Of a stretch of 64,000 nucleotides of DNA, positions 37,236-50,110 are shown piece by piece (position 1 is the first letter of the stretch; each line of letters starts with the position of its first letter). Position numbers and translations under genes: made by a program. The stretch is from Pachypanchax playfairii. Its lineage: Eukaryota > Chordata > Actinopteri > Cyprinodontiformes > Aplocheilidae. Where the stretch lies: contig SSNP01000025.1 in the NCBI GenBank assembly GCA_006937955.1, forward strand, positions 4,231,686 to 4,295,685, written 5' to 3'. Below the pieces are notes generated by a model. The model worked only from the letters and a program-made list of their open reading frames with translations, had not been told where the DNA came from and ran no database searches.

Positions 37236-40200
37236 AGAGTTTGGATTCATCCCAAAGAATTAGCTATTAACCATAAAGGGATAAGAGCAGGAGTGACCAT
37301 AATGTGGTTTTAAACCATGTAGCACTAGAAAGAATGTTACTGCGTCAACCACAGCTTGCTGCGCACCCACTAACCACAGAACCACACACACAATCACTGT
37401 AAGACATCACAGTTCCTTTCTGCTTGTCATTTTTTACAGCTCACACTTTAAGTATACATTTTTTAAGATTGTAAAGTAAAAGATCTAAATTAGTTTTGTG
37501 CTTAAAATTAAATGTTTCACTTCTAAAATATATTGTTAAACTTAATATGAGAGAATATTTATTTAATAAGTTGTAAATTATATAATGAGTTAATTAAAAG
37601 CTAATAAGGCACAGGTGGATTTACAGGTATCTAAAAAGACATTGATTGAAACAGCCAAGTAGTCAGTTGTAAAGCAAAGAGGCTGGATTTTAAAAAGGCA
37701 AACAAGCTAGTGAGGAATGGTTCTGAACATTATAAAACAACCCAGGGAAAGTTTGGACTAACTAAAGAACTCTCCCATTGGCTTATGTCAATGTTTATGA
37801 GCCTACTCCCTCATGAACATGGTCAAACAATGTGCATGTTTCCAAGGACAAAAGATTCTATAAAAATAAATGTGTTCCTGTATGGTTCCCTTATTACCCA
37901 TTTGCAACAGAATCATAGTTTGGGCTAATTTTAGTCTTGAGCCAGGACATTCATAACTTCAAAATTAATTTCATTTATTGTACAAAACAATGTTTTCTAA
38001 ATAATTAATGTAAAAAATTTTTTTAAAAATATGCATCGGTCTTGTCAACTAAGGATGGAAGCAGATTTATTTTTCTTTTAAAACTTGAATCATTTGTAGG
38101 CAAATAAGAGAAAAGCGAAAATCGTGAATTAAGAAAAAAAGAGTTATAAGCAGTAATTGAAGTAAACGTAAAGGAAGAGAGAGAGATGTCATCAACATGC
38201 TCTCCGGAGACAAGCGCCTCAAGCATCTCTCATTCAACACTGCTATAAACACATTACCCTGATCCCATGGAGAACAAGCACGTGTGTATGTGTGTTTATG
38301 TGTGTCTATGTGTGTATGCTAAACATAGCTCAAGCCGTTCCCATGTGTGAACAATAACGTTGAAGTGAGAGTTGTACTGTGACATGATGGCTGATGCAAT
38401 GAACAACAAGTCTTGCAGAATGGAAAAATGCATTTAATTATGTAAGTTTATAGTGAGGGCCTTTTTTTAATAAAGAATAGAGATGAGATTAGACTGTCAG
38501 ATATGGGAATAAGAAGTCAATAACACAAAAACACATACACACACAACGCAGGCCAGCATCCAAGTATTTACTGGGACTTGGCACTGGAAAGGAATCAGAG
38601 CTGCATTTGGCCTTTAGGTTCCCTACTGAGCCAGTTTCTCCTTTTTAATTGGTTGTTAATGAGTGTGGGATTTTGTGCATTTTTGTGCATACTTATGACA
38701 ACAAAACAAGAGAGAAATACACTGTGTACTTGTGTAATAATGAAGAGAGTGCAGTGGGGATCGTGAACATCTGTCTAACAGACTGGAACATTTTGAAGCC
38801 TTGACCTGCTTCTACTCAAACATGAATACAAAACATATATGCAGAATCTTTGCTTTTAATGTGCTTCTGAATGCATGTGGGTTAGACAGAGTGTGCAGGG
38901 GAAGGACTGAAAGTTCACACACAGAGCGGACTAGATATCTGCATAAAAGCAACAGTATTATGAGAGCTGACATCTCACGCCCACACGTGAGCATGCTGTC
39001 AAAATTGTACACAAATGAGCACCAACAACTAATCTAATTGAAAATGCACAAGATCCCAATTACATAATTTGTCACAATTAGTTTTTGTGCCAGAAACCCA
39101 AGTATAACATCAACAACTGAAGTTAGGAAACATTTCTTGTAGAGGCCTGGGGTCAAATAACAAGTAGAAATGTTTTGATGAAGGGTCAACTCGTGCTCTA
39201 AATGTCTGATTTACAAGCATACCCCCAAAAAGGAAACATGCAAAATATGGCAACATTTGCAAATATATTCATTTGTTTAGCACTATTTAAATAGTTTAGA
39301 CACTTAATGCCTTTAACATCTTCTGATGAACATTTAAATAGAACGTAAAGCTGCTATACATTGTTTTATTATTATCTATTATTACTTGTGTTACACAAAT
39401 GTTTTCTTTAAGAAGTACTATTCTTGCACCTCTATTTGTAGTCCTTTGCATAACTTCAAGAATCAGCTGCAAGAAGTAATACTGTTTACCAGTTTTAAAG
39501 TATTTACTAGTCTAGTTATTGAGGACATGCCAACATCCAGGATGTTTTATTTGATTATCAGTCTCATAAAGTAAAATCAGCTCCCAGTCTGTTGATTTTG
39601 TTCATTTACGCCATAATTTGGCCCCTCTACAGGATGTAAAGATCAGTACCAAGATCTGCTACACAGAAATAAAAAACAGACATTTCTAATGTATACAATT
39701 AAGGTACTTTGCATAATGGAATTGGAAGTAATTTATTCAATACTACCAATCTGTTGAAATCTAATGTTTAAACACCAGGCTGGATACAAGTTCAATCAGC
39801 TAATTTAGGCTAAGGTTCACTGACGCATGACACCGAGATTGATTTTAGGTTTGTGCCAGGAAGGGCTATTGCCTTTCCCCTGCCAAATCATAAACTATTA
39901 GAGTGAAGCGAACCTCGGTGTTGTTATCAATATGTACCAGAGGAAAACTTCAAAAACAAGAGAGAAGTTTATGTAAAACAATAATAGGACAAAAAATATA
40001 TATTATAAAATGAGTTTTTTAAGTGTTGGAACCAAGGTAACAATTGTAACCACAAGGCCTTTTTATCTTGTGTTACCATAACTGCTTTTAAAGCGTCCAT
40101 TCTGGAGTTCTTATATTCATCTAGTATTACTGGACAGTAAACTAATGCTTCATTCAATGAAAAGCATGTTGCTGTATGCTCCGCATTTCTGTAATTGCCA

Positions 40201-43200
40201 TTCAATTGAGCATGCAGAGAAATCACAAGATACAGAAAGTATCAAAAGCTCAGCATCACAGACACCAGCAGCCAACTGTTGCTTGTACAGTGACTGGAAT
40301 GGATTTTTGAAACTGTGTGCTGTGAAAACCTCTAATAAATCAATAAAAAAGACCATGAAAATTGAGCTAATCTTTTTGGGTATATACTGAACATTGAACT
40401 TAGAGATGTGTGTGATAGAGATCTATTTTCAAGGTATAAAATAAATCAGTATGTAACTAAGTAAATCGAGCTTGCATTGTAAGCAATGTGAGCAGTCAAC
40501 CAGACTAGAAAGGCAAACGGCATCAGGGTTTCCTTTCACTGCTCCTTTCACTTCTGATCAAGGCAACAATCCAGGAATTTTCATCAGCTGAAACATTTGT
40601 CACAGTCAATATACTTTAAAACACCTTGAAACACTATTTTAGGATAATAGATTTAATTGCAGCGCCTAAATGAAGAGGCTGGATCATTAGTCTACACCCC
40701 ACAGATTTAAAAGTTACACTATAGTGAAATCAAAAGCATGTTGGAGCGATTGTTAAGACTGATCCCCACAGGGATACTTTTCTGGGTCATAATTTCATAA
40801 TTCTGAAGGTGTACAGGAAAACAAAACACACAAAGTAGAACGGTTCCATGGAGAGAGAGACTGAGAACTGTGGGAAGAGAGGGCTTGGCTCCAAAGTTTG
40901 AGTGTCAGTTGGCCATATAGGTTAATGTGCCACAGTGGGACAGCAGCTTGCTTCACCCCAGATAGCCTTAACCATCAGCTGAGCCAATTCCACATGGAAA
41001 GCTCCAGTCTGGTCTGTATTTTGTTTATTTGCTTAGATTTCCTTTGGCACAGAAGACATTTGTTGATGGTGATGCGCATTTTTAAAAGTGAGATTTTTTT
41101 CCTTAATTTACTCTGATATTTGTGGTAAAACTGAAACTGTTCAAAAGTAAATTCAAATACAGATACAGATTTTCTAACCTAGTACTAACAAGACGGTTTA
41201 ACTAGTGAAATGGACAAACATGAGCCGAGGAAGGTTTAATGTGGTGCAGCAAATTCCATGTCACTGGATCATTTTTTGTTAGACAGCTGCAAGTATGCAA
41301 GCCAATTTTAATAGGGTTGAGTAAATTAGGCTGGGCTTGAAACCCACAAATACATTATATTCAAAGACTTTTCAAGGTGTCAAAATAACAAACTTTTTCT
41401 AGGGAACTACTACTATGCAGTCATTAACTGATTCACTTTCAGTTGGTGAAACCTCTTGCTGCAGTGCATGTTAAACACAGCTCCCACACATTTGCTCAAT
41501 TTAACAGAATTATGAATGAACAATAACCCACAGTCTAATCAAACATACACATTTTAGTATTAAACCTCATTCTGCTGCATTTCAAGACAAATACTTAGCT
41601 TATAGACCTCTTATACACTTGTCATTTATACTCCATGTTTACTACTTGGAAAAAAAAAGATGGAATGCTGAAATTTCAGTTTCAAATGTGAATCCAAATA
41701 GATGCTTTGGCTTATGTCAGACACAAGCAGTTTAGAGTTTTGCAAGTTAGCACACATGGTTGTGCATGCATTTCCATTTGCAAACACAAAAAGCAATAAA
41801 GACAGAAGATGGTCTAAAGCTTCTTCTTGTCTCACTGAGCTTTGCTGAGAAGGAAATCCCAAACACAGCTGAGACAGTCTGCTACACACCCACGTGTGTG
41901 GCCCCCCACACACACACACAAACACAAGTACAAAAACATCCTCTGCAGTCAGACATACACACATATGAATAATTAAATAAACAAATATATATTAATGAAT
42001 GCATGTGTTTGCACAAACACACATACACAGATAGATGTCATAAACCATCACAAACACAACACAGCATAAATGTGCATCAATAAATAATTACACTCCTCAT
42101 TAGATGCTCCAGGTCAGCAATTCGTGGGTGTACTGAAAAGATTTGTGTCCTGATGACCATCACAGCCTTTTACAAAGTAGTTAGCTTTTGACCTAGTTAA
42201 GTACCACAAATAATATGAAATCATAACTTCCCCACAGACAAGCAAAGATTAGAGTATACTGAATCATTGTACAATGTCTAATTCAGTACTTCCTCAGATA
42301 CCTAATAAGATAAGACATTTTAATTCTGTTTTTCTATAGAAAACATGCACTACAGAAGTTATTGTGGATTTCTTATATTCTTTGTCAATTCAGAAATCAC
42401 TTCCAGACTGCTGGTGTGTTTGAGGAAAAAGGTCAGATTCAACTTACACAGCCTAAAAGCTATGCAACCACAAGCTCCAAAACATTACAAATCCACAAAA
42501 GGCTGACCCTCTCATGGACCTTTTAGCGGTCATTAATCATTTTTAATCATGTGCTACAGTTCACAATGAAAGCCACTATTGATAAAATGTAGTTTAAGGA
42601 AATCTTTTTGTTCAGTGGGTACCATTATGAAACATATTTTTGAAGCAGGAAATTTTTGACCAACACAACCAGAAGTGAGTGTTAGTATGAATAAATTAAC
42701 ACTTTTTTTTACTACAATTAGCACTGAATCTGCATTTCAAAAGGTGTAGGATGGGTCATAACTCCCCATTTGAAACTGACAAACTCATGCATTTCAAATC
42801 TTATATTACAAATATAATACAATTATTTTTTATGATAATTAAAATGCAGTTCTTTGGGAATCAAGGCCTCAAATGTTTAACAAATATCTTCCCTGAAATT
42901 ATCCTGCAGTAATCAATACATAACACACAGATGAGTTACTTTATCAGAGGAAATATGAGCATGCATGATGTAAGAGCAACCATTAGTGTTAATAATTCCA
43001 AGCATGATAAATGCTCCATGTAGTGTGGGTGATTTGTGTTTCTGAAGCCCACCAATAACGTGACCCAAGAGATAGCGGAGATATAGTCACTACTATCCCA
43101 ATTTCTTTGGGAAGCACAATGGAAAACACAACGGAGATGGACTATATTTCTGGCCAACTATGATAAACAGTGATAAATCTTAAACAATACAATGCTCTAA

Positions 43201-44989
43201 AAAAGGCAGAGAGTAAGAGAAGTGAAATCACTGAGCACACAATAGCAAAACCAGAGCAAGCATCTTTTTACACTATTATTGGAAACTATTTTCTTTGATA
43301 TCTAGTATGTGTTTTTGTAGACACACATGCATGCAAACTTTCCTCATTTTGTCTTTTGTGAAATTGTTTTTTTCTTGTCTCTTAGAAATGAATAAAAACT
43401 CTGCAAAAATCCAAACAAATGAGCACTTGGTGAACAAAGACAAACATGCAAAAGATAGAAGATGAAGGGAGCCCAAAACACACATTCACACAGACAAAGA
43501 TACAACCCTGCATCTCCCTTCCTGTCTGAATCAGTCTCATTAGCCATGCTAAGACAGTAGCTTTGCTGGGTCAGCCTGCACACAGAGCTGTAGAGCTGGA
43601 CAACAGCCCACAGTAGAGAAGGTCACCCACTACTCAGTTTAATTCCCAAAAGACCAACACTGGTCTCTTCTTGATAATGAGTGGACATAAATTTGCACAG
43701 GAAGACACCAGAAATTTGAGACACACCCATTGTGGTTTGGAAATGTGGCAGAAGGTGCTCTTGGAAACTTTAATATCATTTGTTTTTCAATTAATCAAAG
43801 AGGTGATTTTCTCTAACAGTAAACATATATGAAGAAAACATTTTACACTTTTTTAATTCAAAGGTTAGTTTACACAGTGTTGTAATGGTCCCTAAAAAAA
43901 CTGAATGGTTTAAAAATAAAAAGACAGAAGTCAGAAGTCTCTGTACTATTTCCAAACTCTCCAGACACCACTAATTTTGTATCACATAGACTGCTGCTGA
44001 AAATAACTATGGTTAAACCCAGCAAAACTATAATGTGCAGGTTTACAGATAAGACTTGCATCTCCAATCTGGATTCAGGGGAAACAGCGGTACCAGAGGT
44101 TGATGCATATCCACCTGTCATTTGAGACAGATTAACGCTTGAAAAGAAGCTTTTTTTATTGCACTAAGAGTAATGAGTAGTTGTTACCTCCAGCATTGCC
44201 TTCGAATCATCCATCTTTATTTTTTTCTTGTGGCCCCCTTAAAACGTACATATCAATGGACACCTATTGTGCAAAGAACTGACTATAAATGAATAAAGGT
44301 CGATACTCATCAGCCAGAAGAATCCAAGGTGTAAGGTAAACGCCAACAGTTATGACATTTTCAAAGATAAGACTTGATGATAACCACTATGTGAAAGCTC
44401 TACACCATGTTTAATTCTTCGGATGCTGCAATAAAGGTTGGGTTTATGCAAAGTGTTGCCTGTTTTTCTCCACTCCTAGTAAGAGTGTATTTTATGTATG
44501 ATTTTCTGATTTTATGTATGATCACTCAGCAGTTTTACAATATTTATGTGTAACAGGGATCATAAATGCCTATAAAAGCATTGCAGTCATAAGTTATTGA
44601 TGGGATTATTAACTAGGGCCATGAAGTTGTTTGCTAAATAAGGTATAATGCACACACAACTTGTTTATGATGATTAAGTAATGCAGTCTCATGGAGTTTA
44701 TAAAATGTCAGACATTTCTGAATTGTCAAATAATAAAATTTCACTGCACAGTGAAGTTTCATACAAACAATTTATATGGTATTATGTATAATATGATAGC
44801 CTTGATGTAGAAATGAATAGAAGAGGTGACTGTTTATTGAGTGACCCATGTTTTTTGAAAACAAGCCAATATACAAGTTTCCACATGACACTAGCGCAGA
44901 GGCAACAAGCTGTCATCACTCTCGTCAGGAAACATTGAACATGCCGTACAAGCAGATCATAAATTCATCACGATGACATCCCACAGCAA

Positions 44990-45090
44990 GCTCTGCTGAC
45001 TTGACCTTGATCGATTGCAGACAGAGAGACAGATGGCCATAAAGGACAATCATCTAACTGTATGCTCATTAGCATAATCACATGCATATA
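44990..45090. promoter_or_regulatory. Candidate regulatory block in the sema intron
   Basis: TTGACCTTGATCGATTGC, GGACAATCATCTAACTG and GCTCATTAGCATAATCACAT sit within 100 bases, giving several homeodomain-like cores. Weak, texture-based call. Confidence 0.2.
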
Positions 45091-47111
45091 CAATACACCT
45101 CACAGTACAAGGCCACATCATGCACAACTTAAGTGGGTGTGTGGTGAAGAGGCTGTCTTGCTGCTTTAAAAAGGAAAATTGAATGGACAAATGTAATCAC
45201 ATGCCAAATGGGATTAGGCAACCTGAACATTAATACTGTGTTCATTTAAGGGCAGAGTACATTTACTAATTTATTTTAAAAAAATCAAGAACCTACTTTT
45301 GCTAGTTTAAAAAAAAAAATTCAAGCTGATTATAGTCAGACACCAAAGTTAAAGCTCCAAATTGACAGTTCACAATCCAAGAGTGATGTCACTGTCACTA
45401 TGTGCATCTACTCTCTATTTCAAACCCAACACAGCATGAAAACAAATCAAATAAAGCTGAAATTACAAGCGAGTTTTAATCTTTTCTTAAGGTTATCTGA
45501 AGGGGTACAATAGCAAGCGACCATCAAACACAATTAATGATACTGTAAAAGTTGACAGACTGTGTACAGAGTCCACTAGGCTATATAGCATTGCCAAGCA
45601 AAATGTTCACATGCTCACTATGACTGATAAGGCAACCATGCTAATGAATGATGGATATATCATTTTCCCAAAATTTAAATCTGTCATGATCACTAAACTA
45701 AAAACAACCAAATAACAGTGTCTGTAAAGAATTTGTACAAATAATATGTTTGGGTGTGGTTATCTTCTGTCATAAAAAGAAAAACAAATGTTTCTACCAA
45801 TATGACTGACCATTTCACATGTTTAAAATAAATCCTTTGTTTTTAGTGAATTTACCTTTTTTTCCTGTTTCAGGGAATTTCCAAATAGTTTCTGCCTTCT
45901 TCAGACAATTTAGACATTTCGTCTTTCTTCCTTTTTGTCTTCAGATCAGGCTTGTGTTTACGTCATTCATTCATCTGGTATATTTTGTATCACAATAGTG
46001 CCTTAAACATAGTGCATTCTCAGAACTCATCCACACGCACACACAGATAATATATAGTCACACAATGAAAAAGCTGAGAAAGAGGTGATAAAAGGGGTCT
46101 ATCAAAGTCTTGAGACAGAGCCGAAAAGGGAAGCAGGTAAAAGAGAGTGGGATACAGGAGTAAAAAAATAAGTAACATTTAAAACTTAAAAAAACAGCAA
46201 AAAAATACAAACACTAGAAGGCTTGCAATGAATTCTTCAAATGATGGAACTAGACTAAAATAAATAAATGAAAAAGAAGAACTGACAAAAGAAAAAAGGT
46301 GATGGAAAGAGAGAGGTGTAGAGCTGTCCAGAGATTTATAGCAGGTGGTGAAGCAGCGACTGAATAAGTCCAGGTGAAACCAGGTGAATTATTCATGACA
46401 GTACGTGTGTGTGTGTTACATGTGGGCTATGTGAACAGGTGAAACACACAAATATGCAGCTCAGAGTCAACTCTTTATAAACTAAACTTAACAGGCTGAT
46501 TTTTAATCAATACTTTCAGAGGAAAAAAAGTCATACATAAATCATGGGTCTATTTTCTAAGTATATTTTGATAAGTCTGGATTGTTGTCATGCCACTATC
46601 AAAAGATTTGTGGTCCCTAGAGTCACCAATAACCCAGTTTATTAAGATGTAGTTATTTTACTTTTATGTCATGTCATATGGACTGTTTGAAAATTCACAT
46701 TTGTAACTTTTTGTCTTCTACTATACTGTAGGCAGATTTAAGAAATTGTATTTAAATTGTATTAAATTGTATTGTTTACAAAGAATTGGTTATCTTCCTT
46801 TTTTGCAGGTAATTTGTAAATCAGATATATAAGATATCCTAGGTTTAAACACATCCTTGACACCATCACAGTATTCTGCAGTCTAAGTAGAATACAAGTT
46901 ATACAAATGTTAACCTGAATAAACATTTCTTAATATAGAAAGAACCTGAACATGAAGTCAAACAGTGATGTGAAATGGTCTGTACTGTGTTGGCAATTGT
47001 TAAAGTCACACACACAATTTTCCTAGCATAATCTGTAAGGGTTTGGATGAGCACATAATCTAAATTCTGATCACAGAAACACTTCTGGGAAATGGTGTCT
47101 CAAACACTCAC

Positions 47112-48163
47112 TGAGTTGATGCAGCCCAGCTCCTTGTTGAGCAGCCAAGGCAGGGAGAGTTTTCCCTCTCCCTTGTAGCACGACTGAATCCTCTCTTTAA
47201 TCTTCTCCTTTATCTGCCTCATTGTGAACAAACACAAAGCTGACTCCTTGGGCGGCTTGGCTCTGTTCTTCTGACCTTGGGCAAATATAGTGAATAGAAC
47301 CTCCTCATGCTCTCGAATACCAAGAGAACGTGCCAAACGGGTCCCTGGCCGGGCCAAAAAAGCATCCTGAACCAAGCGATACTCCACTCCGTCTTTTGTG
47401 CAGCCGATGGGGAATTCAACATAAGAATAAAACTTAGGATCATCAACACATAGGCGAACGATCTTAGATGTAAAGAACTGTTCGCTGCTTGCATCTGGTG
47501 AAGTGAGCTGGGTGTCGAGTTGTAAGGTGAGATAATACACAAACTGCTCACTGTTGAAGCCATAGATATAGTATATGTCAAATGCTGGGAATTTGGATAG
47601 TGTATCTGATGGAATCTTTAGTTGAGAAGAGACAAACTCATCTTGATACACAAAACTGAACATATCAGCATTCTCCTCATTAGACATTAGCTTGCGACTT
47701 GACAGTGTGGGGAAGTACTCTGATTTTCCATCAATGGGAGTGCCGACAAAAAGTTTGCCACCCCCACCAAATATATCTGGAGAGATTACCACACCAGACA
47801 TGGTGCCAGCCTCAGCCACGCTGGATAGATAGTGCTCTTTACGATGATGTGGCTCACCAAGCTTAAATAAATCATCCAGACGTAGGAATTGGCAGATTCC
47901 CTGGGAAGTACTCCCACATGCAATTAAGCGGTTGTGGGCAGCGTCGAGCAGCAGGAGTTTATTGATATTAGAAGTCTGCACCAGCTCATGGGGGCAGGAC
48001 TGGACACCAGGTGGAGGGTAACAGCGAGGATTGTCTGTCACAGGACCTGTTACGTGGCTCCGCAGCTTGGTGAGGTCACTGGATAGCTTGTAGATCCAGT
48101 TGACAGCACCCAGATATACCTCTCCAGTTTTGTTGTGCACCACCAGATGTGTGAGACCTCCTT
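47112..48163 (-). CDS. plxna1: Plexin-A1, large semaphorin-domain exon
   Basis: Plexin-A1 is a single-pass plasma-membrane receptor that binds class 3 semaphorins with neuropilins (and class 6 semaphorins directly) and steers axon and cell migration. This exon encodes most of the extracellular sema beta-propeller. Recognisable class A plexin stretches occur in order: GLTHLVVHNKTGEVYLGAVN, CGSTSQGICQFLRLDDLFKL, GEPHHRKEHYLSSV, GTPIDGKSEYFPTLSSRKLM, YQDEFVSSQLKIPSDTLSKF, LCVDDPKFYSYVEFPIGC, IKERIQSCYKGEGKLSLPWL and NKELGCINS. The framework cysteines are present. Choices such as LTLQLDTQLTSPDA and LCVDDPKFYSYVEF fit plexin-A1 better than A2, A3 or A4 as I recall those families. The exon ends AACTCA then GTGAGT (donor at 47111-47110), phase 0. 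At the 5' side a pyrimidine-rich run ends in CACCACCAG (AG at 48165-48164). The frame stays open beyond it, so the true 5' edge may be further upstream. One residue is odd: Trp in place of the usual Arg in the NRIYKL motif (codon 48098-48096). Paralogue (a or b) not determinable here. Confidence 0.95.
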
Positions 48164-48477
48164 CTGGTGGTGAGAAGGAGAGGAGGGAGGAGGGATGAGT
48201 CGGGTATGTGGAAGTCTTGGAGAGGAAGATGAAAAGGAAGTGGAAGGGAAAAAGGAAGAGGGGAGAAGACATGATGGTAAGGAAAGGGGGTGCGTGAACA
48301 AGACGGGATAAGTATGGTTTTTTGAGTGTATAATCCGTGAAGGAGTCAGTCAGTGGGTCATAAGACTTCAGGCTACTGCAGGTACTTTCTATGTAATCAG
48401 CTTCCACTTCTTTTTTTCCTTCTCTTGTAGATTTTATAACCTCATTCCCTGGTCCTCAGCCTCATCTGTCACCAGCC
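48164..48477 (-). other. plxna1: Alternative 5' extension of the plexin exon: possible 5'UTR and leader peptide
   Basis: The sema frame stays open above the 48164 acceptor. An in-frame TGA lies at 48458-48456; the first ATG after it is at 48272-48270, in context ACCATCATGT with A at -3. It would start a hydrophobic leader, MSSPLFLFPFHFLFIFLS, then a Ser/Pro/Thr-rich linker into EGGLTHLVV. A second good acceptor, GTCTCTTTCTCAG, has its AG at 48479-48478, so an exon from 48477 with 5'UTR and this start is possible. Three tiny upstream ORFs (ATGs at 48465, 48445 and 48361) would precede the start; the first two overlap as ATGA. Against this model, the conserved F-R-T-F strand of class A plexins is replaced by LLSF, and the 48272-48164 stretch is so pyrimidine-rich that its Phe/Leu content and lack of stops could come simply from a splice-site tract. 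I judge the two models about even. Confidence 0.45.
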
Positions 48478-49314
48478 CTGAGAAAGAGACAAAGAAGAAT
48501 ATCAGCAAACAGATTTTAGTTAATACATGCAATTTTCTTTTGTATGTCCAGTGATAGGACAAGGACTCATCTGTTATAAAAAGATAATAGCTAAATTCAC
48601 CCAAACTCCTTCAGGACTCGGGGACCTAGATGCTGAAATTAGTGATGAAAAAGAAACAAATAAGAGCCTTGTTTTATTGACTTTTTGACTCTTGGCTTGC
48701 ACCACTCCATGGAGTGCATCTTTTAACAGAAGACAAGCTAAACATTGCTCCTCTGCGTATTGATTGCCTGGAGGTATTCAAGGATTCAGCTGAAAAAGTG
48801 AACGCATGCATGCTGAAATGCAGTCATGGTCACTTGTATGGTATCTGTTTCAGTTAAATTATAAACGATGCAATGGTGATGTGTCATGTTCTATCATCTG
48901 TGGTTGTACTTAATCTCAGAATCCGTATTTTATCTAAATATTACACTATTAAAAATAAAATCTAAGAATTCAAATAAAAAGCTTATTTTTGCAATGCCTT
49001 TAAAAAACATTCATGCTTAGAAAGTAAAAAGAAAACATTTAAAATTTTTGACTTGCAAGTGAGAGTTGATAAAGTGACATGTGAAATTGGGATTGGTGCT
49101 TTAAAGCTTAAAACAGAGCAACAATGCAAAATAAAATGAGACTGCTTATAACTGAGGGGGAGGGGAGACTGGTCCAACCTGATAAAGGGAAACAGTGAGA
49201 GGAAGTGAGGTGAAAGCCATTTGGCTTCATACCAGTTCAATATAAAAGGCAAAGGAGATGGTAAGAAAGATTGCAATGAAAACTAAGAAAAAGAGTTGGA
49301 TAGAGGGGACACAG

Positions 49315-49395
49315 ACCATCCATCCATTTTCCATTACAACAATCCATTTATTCATTTTCAATATCTGCTTATCTGGTCACAAAAAGAAGGGGTGT
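49315..49395 (+). repeat. Degenerate fish repeat start
   Basis: CATCCATCCATTTTCCATTA then ATTTTCAATATCTGCTTATC and TGGTCAC resemble the common teleost ATCCATTTTCTATA.C.GCTTATC consensus. Confidence 0.55.
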
Positions 49396-49604
49396 TAGGA
49401 CTGCTAATAAAATTTAACTTGAGTCACATAAAGTTTTTGGAATCAGGATTTCAACTCCAAACACTAAAGCGTCTTTTGCTTTTGTTAAAACCAAAATAAA
49501 AATACAATATAAACAAGGAAAATGAATAGATAAAACCACGTTTATTCTAGCCAAGAGTTTTTGCAAACTATTAGAAACAATTTGAGCTAAGTTCCCTGAA
49601 ATCG

Positions 49605-49840
49605 AATGCCCCTTTTCCATTAGGGTTAAGTCAGCCCCGAACAAGTTGGGTCAGCACAGCCCAGAATGGGATGGTTGTGTTTTCATTACCATAGTGGGAA
49701 TGCAGATGTAGGTGAGGGTATGGGCATGGTCGGCTTAGCAAGTGGTGTGAAAGGTTCGTGATGTGATTCGTAACCGCAACAAGAGTGAACATGCACATTG
49801 AGAGCAGAAAACAACAATGGAGGACATAAAGGTACTTTTG
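49605..49840. mobile_element. Possible relic of a DNA-transposon-derived MITE
   Basis: CCCCTTTTCCATTAGGGTTA, GGTCAGCACAGCCCAG and, near the far end, AACAACAATGGAGGACAT recall a fish MITE class with TTTTCCA-starting ends and tandem GGCACGGC-type motifs. Only one end is visible and no target-site duplication could be placed. Confidence 0.35.
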
Positions 49841-50020
49841 TACTTTGGGAGATTCCGACACGTTGAATGAACAAGAAATAATGTGCCTGTGTTACCAGCT
49901 GTTTATTTTTAGGTAAATCAGGTGTGATTCTGTGACTGAATCTACATGAATCTACCTGTTTCAGACCATCCTGACCCTAGTGGAAAAGTTACAAAAGTCA
50001 GACTACTGGGTTGTGGGTGT

Positions 50021-50022
<2 letters not shown>

Positions 50023-50085
<63 letters not shown>

Positions 50086-50110
50086 TGTGTCTGTGTGTGT
50101 TGGGGGGGGG
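50023..50110 (+). repeat. (TG)n microsatellite followed by G9
   Basis: About 78 bases of GT with two late CT interruptions, then TGGGGGGGGG. Confidence 0.95.

Larger units (their letters stand above)
33657..47111 (-). other. plxna1: Plexin-A1 intron between the two exons (13,455 bp)
   Basis: Bounded by the GTGAGT donor at 47111 and the CTCTCCAG acceptor ending at 33657. No frame in it shows plexin or other recognisable protein similarity. It holds polypurine tracts near 35.0-35.35 and 37.05-37.23 kb, a palindrome cluster at 34471-34503, short CA/TG runs (for example near 38.28, 38.53 and 41.91 kb) and one block near 45.0 kb with TAAT-type motifs. Otherwise plain AT-rich intronic sequence. 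Confidence 0.85.

Noticed and set aside
41626..41964. 112-codon minus-strand frame
   Set aside because: Includes CA-repeat translation and no known domain.
48273..48407. Plexin frame starting at 48407
   Set aside because: The codon there is GTG, not ATG, and would be a bacterial-style start. The first in-frame ATG after the upstream stop is at 48272.
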